Shown: in pieces, positions 1 to 6,350 of the stretch
Numbering within the stretch: the stretch's first letter is position 1
Layout of the letters: each line of letters opens with the position of its first letter
Source of the DNA: PFJX01 sp964646585
Lineage (GTDB): Bacteria; Pseudomonadota; Gammaproteobacteria; Burkholderiales; Thiobacillaceae
Assembly: GCA_964646585.1 (NCBI GenBank)
Contig: CAZYEY010000161.1
Span: 1 to 18,686, forward strand
DNA: 18,686 nt
Direction: 5' to 3'
Notes under the pieces: model-generated
The model's input: only the letters and a program-made list of their open reading frames with translations
Database searches by the model: none
What the model was told of the DNA's origin: nothing
Program-made: the position numbers and the translations under genes

Positions 1-1
1 T

Positions 2-184
2 CAGTTCGTCGGTGGCGGCTACGTCACCGTGCTGGTGCGTGGCGAGACCGGCGCCGTCAACGCCGCCGTGCGCGCCGGGGCCGATGCCTGCGAGCGGGTG
101 GGTGACGGTCTGGTGGCCGCCCACATCATCGCCCGCGTGCACAGCGAAGTGGAAGGCATCCTGCCCACCGCCCCCACGGCCTGA
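2..184 (+). CDS. csoS1: Alpha-carboxysome shell protein CsoS1 (BMC-H), 5' end missing
   Basis: This is the C-terminal 60 codons of a single-domain bacterial microcompartment (BMC) shell protein; the window begins inside the gene. Visible residues run from QFVGGGYVTVLVRG, which includes the GGG pore loop of CsoS1 hexamers, to GILPTAPTA and a TGA stop. CsoS1 hexamers tile the facets of the alpha-carboxysome, and their central pores are thought to pass bicarbonate and Rubisco metabolites. The next gene is an almost identical paralog 40 bp downstream, as expected for the csoS1 cluster at the end of the structural cso genes. Which paralog (CsoS1A or CsoS1C) this is cannot be decided from the fragment. 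The family call is nearly certain. Confidence 0.95.
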   Translation, partial: QFVGGGYVTVLVRGETGAVNAAVRAGADACERVGDGLVAAHIIARVHSEVEGILPTAPTA

Positions 185-224
185 GCCGCGAGGATGGGAC
201 TTCATTACCTGATGGAGAAAGCAC

Positions 225-563
225 ATGGCTAACGTGACCGGCATTGCCCTGGGCATGATAGAAACCCGCGGGCTGGTACCCGCGATCGAGGCGGCCGACG
301 CGATGACCAAGGCCGCCGAAGTGCGTCTGATCGGTCGTCAGTTCGTCGGCGGCGGCTACGTCACCGTGCTGGTGCGTGGCGAGACCGGCGCCGTCAACGC
401 CGCCGTGCGCGCCGGGGCCGATGCCTGCGAGCGAGTGGGCGACGGTCTGGTGGCCGCCCACATCATCGCCCGCGTGCACAGCGAGGTGGAAGGCATCCTG
501 CCCACTACGCCGGATGCCGGTGGTGGTGGACGCGACGCCGAGATCACCTCCACCCGCAGCTGA
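225..563 (+). CDS. csoS1B: Alpha-carboxysome shell protein CsoS1 with C-terminal tail (CsoS1B-like BMC-H)
   Basis: This is a complete 112-residue BMC-H shell protein starting MANVTGIALGMIETRG, with the FVGGGYVTVLVRG pore segment and the usual IARVHSEVEGILP end. GGAG at 214-217 lies seven bases before the ATG. A Gly-rich polar tail of about 14 residues (GGGGRDAEITSTRS) follows the BMC core. The plain CsoS1A/C paralogs are about 98 residues, whereas CsoS1B, usually last of the csoS1 set, is longer, so a CsoS1B-like role is the best reading. It forms shell hexamers on carboxysome facets. Over the shared stretch it differs from the preceding gene at only four third-codon positions. The ferritin-like gene begins 13 bp downstream. 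Confidence 0.93.
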   Translation: MANVTGIALGMIETRGLVPAIEAADAMTKAAEVRLIGRQFVGGGYVTVLVRGETGAVNAAVRAGADACERVGDGLVAAHIIARVHSEVEGILPTTPDAGGGGRDAEITSTRS

Positions 564-576
564 CCGCCGAGCGCTG

Positions 577-1014
577 ATGAGCGTGGACCCGCGCACCCTG
601 GGCTGGCTGTCACGCGCGCGCACTCACGAGATGAGCGCAGTGCAGCAGTATCTGGCGCAAAGCGTATTGGCCAGACTGTGGGGGCATGAGGATCTGGCGG
701 CTCACCTGCGCCGCGAGGCGGTGGAGGAACTGGAGCATGCCGAGCGCCTGATGGAGCGGCTGATCCGTCTGGGGGTGGCGCCTTCCGCTGGCAACTTGCC
801 ACCGGCCCGCCTGGGCCGGGACGTGCAAACCCTGCTGGACGCGGACCATCGTCTGGAGGTCGAGGCGGTGCGCCTCTACCAGGAGGCTCTCGCCCATGCC
901 ACGCGCATGCGTGACGGCGAAGACGCCGCCTTGCTGGAGAGCATACTGCGCGAAGAGATGGCGCATGTGCGCGAGCTGGGCGGCATGATGGCCGGAGGTG
1001 CCACGCATGGTTGA
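577..1014 (+). CDS. Bacterioferritin-like di-iron protein lacking the haem-ligand Met, cso-associated
   Basis: This 145-residue four-helix-bundle protein aligns with bacterioferritin in register. All six ferroxidase ligands are present at the Bfr positions: Glu18, Glu51, His54, Glu94, Glu127 and His130. The haem-ligating Met52 of classical bacterioferritin is Leu here (EELEHAE), so it probably binds no haem at the subunit interface. The start is the ATG in ATGAGCGTGGACCC, since the open frame continues upstream but only as a shadow of csoS1B; the ribosome site is weak. A bacterioferritin-like gene in this position is a recurring neighbour of alpha-carboxysome operons, and its role there is unsettled; iron storage, redox protection of carboxysomes and a scaffold role are all possible. 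The next gene overlaps its end by 8 bp. Confidence 0.88.
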   Translation: MSVDPRTLGWLSRARTHEMSAVQQYLAQSVLARLWGHEDLAAHLRREAVEELEHAERLMERLIRLGVAPSAGNLPPARLGRDVQTLLDADHRLEVEAVRLYQEALAHATRMRDGEDAALLESILREEMAHVRELGGMMAGGATHG

Positions 1015-1276
1015 CCTGCCTGAAGGTTGGGAAGCGCGGGGGACCCCACCGAACCTGTTCCGGCGGTTCGAGTTTGCGCGTTACGGCGAGACCCGCGCCT
1101 TTCTTGATGCGCTTGCCGCCCTGACCGAGGAGACGGGCCTGCACCCGCAGAACATCAATTTCGGCACCACCTACGTCAACATCACTTTGGAAGCGGCGGA
1201 GGGCCAGGCGATGGGCGAGCGGGAATTCGGGTTTGCCTCCCGCGTCAATGCCTTGCGCATGCCATCTGGAAATTGA
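1007..1276 (+). CDS. acRAF: Alpha-carboxysome Rubisco assembly factor acRAF (pterin dehydratase-like)
   Basis: This 89-residue protein has the pterin-4a-carbinolamine dehydratase (PCD) fold signature: a helix ending EETGLHPQNINFGTTYVNITL, then a second helix. Catalytic PCDs carry a His-His-Pro motif plus a later His in the T-H-D segment. Here the first becomes Leu-His-Pro and the strand continues VNITLEAAEG, so the active site is degenerate. That matches acRAF, a PCD homolog encoded in cso loci and shown in other bacteria to help form I Rubisco assembly rather than pterin metabolism. The ATG at 1007 is chosen over an in-frame GTG at 998 because GGAGG at 994-998 is well spaced for the ATG. The gene overlaps the ferritin-like gene and its TGA lies 1 bp before the mcdA start. 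Confidence 0.88.
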   Translation: MVDLPEGWEARGTPPNLFRRFEFARYGETRAFLDALAALTEETGLHPQNINFGTTYVNITLEAAEGQAMGEREFGFASRVNALRMPSGN

Positions 1277-1277
1277 C

Positions 1278-1913
1278 ATGGCGACGCATGTCACCGCGGT
1301 CATCAACCAGAAGGGTGGCGCCGGCAAGACCACCCTGGCCATGAACTTGGCTGCGGGCCTCGCCCGCCGGGGCGAGACAGTGGTGATCGACCTCGATCCG
1401 CAGGCCTCCGCATTACAGTGGGCAAGCCAGGGCAGCGCGCCTTTCCCGGCCACGGTCAAGCAGATCACCGGCAAGTGGGATGCACGCACTCTCCACCAGA
1501 ATTACCGTGCCTACCGGCACATGGTACTGGACTGTCCGCCTTCGCTGGAGAGCCACGCTTCACAACAGGCCCTGCGTGCCTGCGACGTGGCCCTGATCCC
1601 GGTGCTGCCTTCGCCGGTGGACCTGTGGGCCAGCCTGCGTCTGCCCCAGGAGGTCGCCGAGGCGCGGCGTGTGAATCCGGGCCTCAAGGCTTACCTGGTA
1701 CTGAACCAGCTGGAGCCGAAGAGCGCGTTGTCCGCGGCCATGCATGAGGCCCTGGCGGAATTCGGTGTGCCGGTGCTCGCTGCGGCGATGCGCCGACGCG
1801 CCGTATATCGCGGCGCCGCCCTGGAAGGCGCCTCGGTGTATCAATTGGGCAGCCGGGCGGCGCAAGCTGCGGCTGAGATCGAAGCCATCATTGCAGAGGT
1901 GATCGCATCATGA
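1278..1913 (+). CDS. mcdA: Carboxysome positioning ATPase McdA (ParA family)
   Basis: This 211-residue ParA/MinD-type ATPase has a deviant Walker A motif NQKGGAGKTT, with signature Lys12 and P-loop Lys17. A switch segment VVIDLDPQ and a Walker B-like strand YRHMVLDCPPS follow. It has no N-terminal DNA-binding domain, so it is a small orphan-type ParA rather than a chromosome-partition ParA. McdA proteins coat the nucleoid in an ATP-dependent way and, with McdB, spread carboxysomes through the cell. The longer open frame from 1233 only overlaps the end of acRAF; ATG 1278 gives the normal N-terminus MATHVTAVINQKGG. The stop overlaps the next start as ATGA, and the small disordered downstream gene is the expected partner. 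Confidence 0.9.
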   Translation: MATHVTAVINQKGGAGKTTLAMNLAAGLARRGETVVIDLDPQASALQWASQGSAPFPATVKQITGKWDARTLHQNYRAYRHMVLDCPPSLESHASQQALRACDVALIPVLPSPVDLWASLRLPQEVAEARRVNPGLKAYLVLNQLEPKSALSAAMHEALAEFGVPVLAAAMRRRAVYRGAALEGASVYQLGSRAAQAAAEIEAIIAEVIAS

Positions 1914-2155
1914 CCAATCTGAAAGACAAGCTCTCCGCCAGCGTGCGTCAAGTGCGTGCCGCCCAACAACCCGAGGCGAAGCCGGCAAGGACGGCCGCCA
2001 AGCCAGCGGCGGCGAAAGTCGCGGAGCCCGCCAAGCCTGCCGCCGCGCCCCCGGTGCGGAAAGCGCCGGCCAAGCCTGCTGCGCCTGCTTCCAGCGCCAA
2101 TTCGGTGCAGGAAAGCGGCAGCGCCCTGTTCCCCTCCCGGGTGTGGCCGGACTGA
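1910..2155 (+). CDS. mcdB: Carboxysome positioning adaptor McdB (alpha type)
   Basis: This is an 81-residue protein. A short charged N-terminus (MTNLKDKLSASVRQVRAAQQ) is followed by a low-complexity Ala/Pro/Lys-rich middle with repeated KPA/KPAA units; 34 of 81 residues are Ala or Pro. It ends SALFPSRVWPD. Alpha-McdB proteins are small, mostly disordered and carry an invariant tryptophan near the C-terminus that serves carboxysome association; the Trp two residues from the end fits. It links McdA to the carboxysome and stimulates McdA ATPase. The start overlaps the mcdA stop (ATGA), so translation is coupled. Sequence similarity in such proteins is weak, so the call rests on position after mcdA, composition and the terminal motif. 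Confidence 0.82.
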   Translation: MTNLKDKLSASVRQVRAAQQPEAKPARTAAKPAAAKVAEPAKPAAAPPVRKAPAKPAAPASSANSVQESGSALFPSRVWPD

Positions 2156-2188
2156 GGCCTCTCCCCAAGCATTCACAGGAATTCCGCC

Positions 2189-3100
2189 ATGCGTAACGAC
2201 CCCTTCCTGCGTACCTATTCTCCGCGCCAGGAGGCACTGGCCCGTGCCGCCGCCCAACAGGCCGTAGCTTCAGCACGGCCGGCTTCCACCTCCAATGAGG
2301 GCGATCTCCTTGCCGGTTACCGGGTGAAGAAGGAACCCTACTACCGGCCGGTGGCGGACGAGGTGGAACTGTATGAAGCGGCCTATTCCGTGCGCATGCC
2401 CATCATGCTCAAGGGCCCCACCGGTTGCGGCAAGACACGCTTCGTCGAATACATGGCCTGGAAGCTGGGTAAGCCGCTGATCACCGTGGCCTGCAACGAG
2501 GACATGACCGCCAGCGACCTGGTCGGCCGCTTCCTGCTCGATGCCAACGGCACCCGCTGGCAGGACGGGCCCCTGGCCGTCGCCCCCCGGCACGGCGCCA
2601 TCTGCTACCTGGACGAAGTGGTGGAGGCCCGCCAGGACACCACGGTGGTCATCCACCCGCTCACCGACGCCCGCCGCGTGCTGCCCCTGGAGACGAAAGG
2701 CGAGCTGATCGAGGCCCACCCGGACTTCCAAATCGTCATTTCCTACAACCCCGGCTACCAGTCGCTGATGAAGGACTTGAAGCAGTCCACCAAGCAGCGT
2801 TTCGGGGCGCTTGACTTCAACTACCCGGAGCACGACGTCGAGGCTGAGATCGTCGCCCACGAATCCGGCGTGAGTCTGGAGGTGGCGAAGAACCTGGTGC
2901 ACATCGGCGAACGCGCCCGCAATCTGAAGGGCCATGGCCTGGACGAAGGTCTGTCCACCCGCATGCTGATCTACGCCGGCAGCCTCATCGCCAAGGGGGT
3001 GGCGCCGCTCGCCGCCTGCCGCGTCGCCTTGGTGCGGCCGATCACCGACGACCCGGACATGCGCGACGCGCTGGATTCCGCCGTCACCACCTATTTTTGA
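2189..3100 (+). CDS. cbbQ: Rubisco activase ATPase CbbQ (CsoCbbQ, MoxR-type AAA+)
   Basis: This 303-residue AAA+ ATPase has Walker A GPTGCGKT at residues 76-83 and Walker B ICYLDE at 138-143. The highly conserved CbbQ blocks are ACNEDMTASDLVGR, EARQDTTVVIHPLTD and ISYNPGYQSLMKDLKQSTKQRF. CbbQ forms a hexameric ring that, with the CbbO adaptor, uses ATP to release inhibitory sugar phosphates from Rubisco; a carboxysomal form is known. The conserved core starts near YRVKKEPYYRP at residue 44. The preceding 43 residues (NDPFLRTYSPRQEALARAAAQQ...) are an N-terminal extension relative to the shorter CbbQ proteins I know, and could serve docking or encapsulation. AGGAA at 2177-2181 supports the start. 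It follows mcdB by 33 bp. Confidence 0.95.
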   Translation: MRNDPFLRTYSPRQEALARAAAQQAVASARPASTSNEGDLLAGYRVKKEPYYRPVADEVELYEAAYSVRMPIMLKGPTGCGKTRFVEYMAWKLGKPLITVACNEDMTASDLVGRFLLDANGTRWQDGPLAVAPRHGAICYLDEVVEARQDTTVVIHPLTDARRVLPLETKGELIEAHPDFQIVISYNPGYQSLMKDLKQSTKQRFGALDFNYPEHDVEAEIVAHESGVSLEVAKNLVHIGERARNLKGHGLDEGLSTRMLIYAGSLIAKGVAPLAACRVALVRPITDDPDMRDALDSAVTTYF

Positions 3101-3139
3101 TTCAGGATACGGATTACGGGCCCCGGATATGGTCGTTGT

Positions 3140-3162
3140 CCCGCGCTGGGACTCAGCGCGGG
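3140..3162 (+). promoter_or_regulatory. Perfect 9-bp hairpin in the cbbQ-cbbO gap
   Basis: The arms CCCGCGCTG and CAGCGCGGG pair perfectly around the 5-base loop GGACT. No T-run follows (TTGGCC), so it is not a standard intrinsic terminator. It could pause transcription, protect the 3' end of the cbbQ message, or tune the cbbQ to cbbO ratio. Function is inferred from position only. Confidence 0.55.
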
Positions 3163-3174
3163 TTGGCCGGAATC

Positions 3175-3195
3175 TGAACCCTCAACCCTGAACCC
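3175..3195 (+). repeat. Three tandem 7-bp units (TGAACCC) just before cbbO
   Basis: The units TGAACCC, TCAACCC and TGAACCC sit head to tail and end two bases before the cbbO ATG. They occupy the place where a ribosome-binding site is expected, and no Shine-Dalgarno-like GGAG is present there. Confidence 0.6.
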
Positions 3196-3197
3196 CG

Positions 3198-5555
3198 ATG
3201 GCCATCCATCTCGAAGAATTCCAGGAACTGTTGGAAGAGCTGCCCAGCGGCGCCCAAGAGGTGCTCAGGGGCGCCTGGAACGAGGCCGCGCGCGCTTTTT
3301 CCGCCCGCGGCCTGGACAACTACGTCAAGGGCGCAGTGGCCCTGCACGCCCTGGGGCGCGGCGAGGAACTGGTGGTCACCTACATCCAGACCATGCCCGA
3401 GGTGGCGCGCGCCATTGGCGAGGACGTGTTGCCAGATATCGTCAACTTCCTGCTCGGCATGGCCTCGAAGACCTCCGGCCAGGTGCTCACCCTGATCGCC
3501 GCCACGGCGCCCCTGGCGGCCGAGCGCCTGGGCGACGAGGATCTCTTCCGCAAGTATCTGAACGTGCTCTCCATCATGCTGGCGCAGGCCCCGCGCGGCT
3601 TGCGGCCGATGTTGGAAAACCTGGACCGGCTGCTCACCCAGCTCACCCTGGGGGGCCTGCGCCGCTGGGTGCAATGGGGGGCGCAGGCCTACAAGGCCGA
3701 CTTCGACGGGCAGGTGCGCTACTTCTCCCTGCAAAGCCCGGATGCGCTGTCCGTGCTGCAATCCGAGCGCAAGGGCACCCTGTTCGTGGACGTGCAGCGG
3801 CGCCTGAACATCTACCTGCGCGCCATGTGGGGGCGAGATTTCTTCCTGCGTCCCACCGCCGGCGACTACGAGAGCCGGGAGGGGCTCAAGCCCTACATCG
3901 AGCGCTATCAGATCCACATCGCCGACGCCTATGACGACTACCGGCCCCAGGGGGAGGACACGCCCGCGGAGGCCATCATCCCTGGTGTGGAGCTCTACCG
4001 GGCTGCCGCCAACCACTGCGCCGCCCACCTGGTGTTCACCGGCGCGCCGCTGTCCATGCAGATGCTCAACACCACCCAGATGGCGATCATCGAAGCCATC
4101 GAGGATGCCCGCGTGGAGGAACTGGCCTGCCGCCAGTTTCCCAACATGCGCGCCGCCTGGCTGGCCTTCCACGAGCCCCTGAACACGCGCGCGCCCGAAT
4201 CTGTCGGCGACCTCCTCAACCGCCTGGCGCGCGCCCTGCTCGCCCAAGACGACCTGGATCCGCACCCCTGGGTGCAGAAGGGGGTGGAGTTGTTCCGCGC
4301 CGAGGCGGACCTCTCCAGCAACCAGGTGAGCTGGAACATCGGTGTGGAACTGGCCCATCACCTCGGCCAGATCCCCCTGCCCGAGTACAACCCGCGCACC
4401 GACACCCTGCGCGCCCCCTACCGCGACGACAACCGCACGGTATGGGAGTCGGAGGAATACGACGAGCAGGAGGCACTGGAGGCCACCTGGCAGCGCCAGC
4501 AGCAGGTGCGCAAGAAGGTCTCGGTGATGGAGATGGTCAACGAGGTGAACAACGAGTTCGCCGGTGACGACGCCGAGGAGATCTGGGTGCTGGAGACCCC
4601 CTTCTGGCTCGACCAGGAAGGCAAGACCATCAACGAGCTGGAAGGCCGCGAGCCGATCTCTGACCCGGTCCATTACCACGAGTGGGACTATCAGATCCAG
4701 CTCGAACGGCCGAGCTGGGTCACCGTCCTGGAGCGGCGCCCCAAGGCGGGCGACCTGGCGGTGATCGAAAAGATCCTCTCCGACAACAAGCCGGTCATCT
4801 CGCGCCTGAAGTTCCTCATCGAATCCATGATCCCCCAGGGCATGCAGCGCATCCGCCGGGTGGAGGACGGCGACGAGTTGGACGTCAACGCTGCGGTGCG
4901 TGCCATGCTCGACATTCGCATGGGGCAGCAGCCGGACACTCGCATCATGATGCGGTACAAGCGAAACCTCCGCGATCTCGCCGTCATGGTGCTCCTGGAC
5001 ATGTCCGAGTCGTCCAATGACAAGGTGCGCGGCCGCGACTACAGCATCATGGATCTCACCCGCGCCGCCACTGTCATGCTCGCCGACGCCCTAGACAAGA
5101 TCGGAGATCCCTTCGCCCTGCACGGCTTCTGCTCCGACGGTCGGCACGACGTGCACTACTACCGCTTCAAGGACTTCGGCCAGCCCTACAACGACCTGGT
5201 CAAAGCCCGTCTGGCCGAGATGAAGGGCTCCTACTCCACGCGCATGGGCGCCGCTTTGCGCCATGCCGCGAGCTTCCTCAAGCAGCAGCCGAAGAACAAG
5301 AAGATCCTGTTCGTCATCACCGACGGCGAGCCGGCCGACAATGACGTGCGCGACCCGCAGTACCTGCGCTTCGACACCAAGCGCGCGGTGGAGGAGCTGA
5401 CCCGCGACGGCATCGTCACCTACTGCCTGTCGCTGGATCCCCACGCCGACCAGTACGTCTCCCGCATCTTCGGCGCGAAGAACTTCACCGTCCTCGACCA
5501 CGTCGAGCGGCTGCCGGAAAAGCTGCCCATGTTGTATATGGGACTGACCCGATGA
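3198..5555 (+). CDS. cbbO: Rubisco activase adaptor CbbO (VWA domain)
   Basis: This 785-residue protein has a long, mostly helical N-terminal region (about 1-590) and a C-terminal von Willebrand factor A domain (about 595-785). The MIDAS metal site is intact: D601-M-S603-E-S605 in VLLDMSESS, Thr681 in SYSTRMG, and the TDG strand with Asp709. CbbO binds Rubisco through this domain and recruits the CbbQ ATPase ring, together forming the activase. Length and the adjacent cbbQ agree with the family. The start ATG has no clear Shine-Dalgarno sequence but gives the family-like N-terminus MAIHLEEFQELLEELP. The gene ends LPMLYMGLTR, a tail that is echoed about 140 bp downstream. Confidence 0.95.
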   Translation: MAIHLEEFQELLEELPSGAQEVLRGAWNEAARAFSARGLDNYVKGAVALHALGRGEELVVTYIQTMPEVARAIGEDVLPDIVNFLLGMASKTSGQVLTLIAATAPLAAERLGDEDLFRKYLNVLSIMLAQAPRGLRPMLENLDRLLTQLTLGGLRRWVQWGAQAYKADFDGQVRYFSLQSPDALSVLQSERKGTLFVDVQRRLNIYLRAMWGRDFFLRPTAGDYESREGLKPYIERYQIHIADAYDDYRPQGEDTPAEAIIPGVELYRAAANHCAAHLVFTGAPLSMQMLNTTQMAIIEAIEDARVEELACRQFPNMRAAWLAFHEPLNTRAPESVGDLLNRLARALLAQDDLDPHPWVQKGVELFRAEADLSSNQVSWNIGVELAHHLGQIPLPEYNPRTDTLRAPYRDDNRTVWESEEYDEQEALEATWQRQQQVRKKVSVMEMVNEVNNEFAGDDAEEIWVLETPFWLDQEGKTINELEGREPISDPVHYHEWDYQIQLERPSWVTVLERRPKAGDLAVIEKILSDNKPVISRLKFLIESMIPQGMQRIRRVEDGDELDVNAAVRAMLDIRMGQQPDTRIMMRYKRNLRDLAVMVLLDMSESSNDKVRGRDYSIMDLTRAATVMLADALDKIGDPFALHGFCSDGRHDVHYYRFKDFGQPYNDLVKARLAEMKGSYSTRMGAALRHAASFLKQQPKNKKILFVITDGEPADNDVRDPQYLRFDTKRAVEELTRDGIVTYCLSLDPHADQYVSRIFGAKNFTVLDHVERLPEKLPMLYMGLTR

Positions 5556-5695
5556 CCTGGCTGGTACCAGCAAAACCGTCTCATCTGGATGTCCATGGGC
5601 AGCTTTCGGCGCAGGCTCACTTTGGCGCAGCCAAAGTGAAGCGCAGCGGCCGGAGCCAAAAGCCACCTATGTGCTACATGGGCTTGACGCGCTGA
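5529..5695 (+). repeat. Echo of the cbbO 3' end in the cbbO-csoS1D spacer, with a possible 47-codon ORF
   Basis: The last 27 bases of cbbO (5529-5555, encoding MLYMGLTR and stop) have a diverged second copy at 5669-5695 that would encode MCYMGLTR and stop. The copies share 20 of 27 bases, and most differences are at third positions. The spacer frame leading into the second copy is open from an ATG at 5552 that overlaps the cbbO stop (ATGA), giving a possible 47-residue peptide. The middle of the spacer holds a strong palindrome. This could be a remnant of recombination between two cbbO alleles or an inserted repeat element. I do not claim that the ORF is expressed. Confidence 0.5.
5617..5639. 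repeat. Perfect 10-bp palindrome with a 3-base loop, REP-like
   Basis: The arms TCACTTTGGC and GCCAAAGTGA are separated by GCA. They are followed by AGCGCAGCGGCCGGAGCCAAAAG, written here as AGCGCAGCGGCC then GGAGCCAAAAG, which partly repeats the GCCAAA core. No T-run follows. The short loop and GC-rich flanks resemble dispersed palindromic repeats common in high-GC proteobacteria. With one copy in the window, that identity is inference. Confidence 0.55.
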
Positions 5696-5700
5696 CGATC

Positions 5701-6333
5701 ATGAAGGTCACCCTGCGCACCTTCGTCTTCATGGACGCCCTGCAACCGCAGCTGGCGTCCTATCTCGCCACCTCCTCCCAGGGCTTCCTGCCGGTGCCGG
5801 GCGACGCCTGCCTGTGGATCGAGGTGGCGCCGGGCATGGCCGTGCACCGCCTGTCCGACATCGCCCTCAAGGAGACCAACGTGCACCTGGGCGAGCAGGT
5901 GGTGGAACGCTCCTTCGGCTCCATGGAGATCCACTACCGCAACCAGAGCGAGGTGCTGGAGGCGGGCGACATCATCCTGCGCCAGCTCAACACCACGATG
6001 GACACCCGGCATGCCTGCCGCATCGCCTGGAACGAGATCATCCGCGGCATCACCCCCGATCACACCACCCTGATCAACCGCCAGCTCAGGAAAGGCTCCA
6101 TGATCCTGCCCGGCAAGAGCATGTTCATCCTGGAGGTGGAACCGGCGGGCTATGCCGTCTATGCGGCCAACGAGGCGGAAAAGGCCGCTCACGTCACCCT
6201 GGTGGACGTCAAACCCTTCGGCAACTTCGGCCGGCTCACCATGATGGGCAACGAAGCCGAGGCCGAGGAAGCCCAGCGCGCCGTGGTGCGGGCCCTGGAA
6301 CAGGTCAACCGCCAGGCCAGGCACCACGGCTGA
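5701..6333 (+). CDS. csoS1D: Tandem-domain carboxysome shell protein CsoS1D (BMC-T)
   Basis: This 210-residue protein has two fused, permuted BMC domains (about 1-100 and 105-205). Blocks such as FLPVPGDACLWIEVAPGMAVHR, GITPDHTTLINRQ, GSMILPGKSMFILEVEPAGYA and FGRLTMMG match CsoS1D. The Glu69-Arg70 pair in VVERSFGSM probably corresponds to the gating Glu-Arg described for Prochlorococcus CsoS1D. CsoS1D trimers form pseudohexamers that stack and have a large gated pore, probably admitting bulky substrates such as RuBP. ATG 5701 is preferred to an upstream GTG at 5671, which would add ten unrelated residues read through the cbbO-tail echo. No clear ribosome site was seen. Its stop codon lies inside a hairpin shared with the convergent SulP gene. 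Confidence 0.92.
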   Translation: MKVTLRTFVFMDALQPQLASYLATSSQGFLPVPGDACLWIEVAPGMAVHRLSDIALKETNVHLGEQVVERSFGSMEIHYRNQSEVLEAGDIILRQLNTTMDTRHACRIAWNEIIRGITPDHTTLINRQLRKGSMILPGKSMFILEVEPAGYAVYAANEAEKAAHVTLVDVKPFGNFGRLTMMGNEAEAEEAQRAVVRALEQVNRQARHHG

Positions 6334-6350
6334 GCCGGGAAGCGGCTCAG
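6330..6350. terminator. Shared hairpin containing the stop codons of csoS1D and the SulP gene
   Basis: The arms CTGAGCCG (6330-6337) and CGGCTCAG (6343-6350) pair perfectly around the 5-base loop GGAAG. The csoS1D TGA lies in the left arm and the SulP stop (TCA on +) in the right arm. No T-run is present on either side, so Rho-independent termination is doubtful, but the hairpin would end or protect both convergent transcripts. Confidence 0.6.

Noticed and set aside
998..1006. GTG start for acRAF
   Set aside because: It overlaps the GGAGG motif itself; the ATG at 1007 is properly spaced from that motif.
3153..4679. 508-codon open frame antisense to cbbO
   Set aside because: Gly/His/Gln/Val-rich composition typical of reverse frames in high-GC genes, and cbbO is clearly the real gene here.
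5671..5700. GTG start adding ten residues to CsoS1D
   Set aside because: The added residues come from an out-of-frame reading of the cbbO-tail echo and do not fit the family N-terminus.
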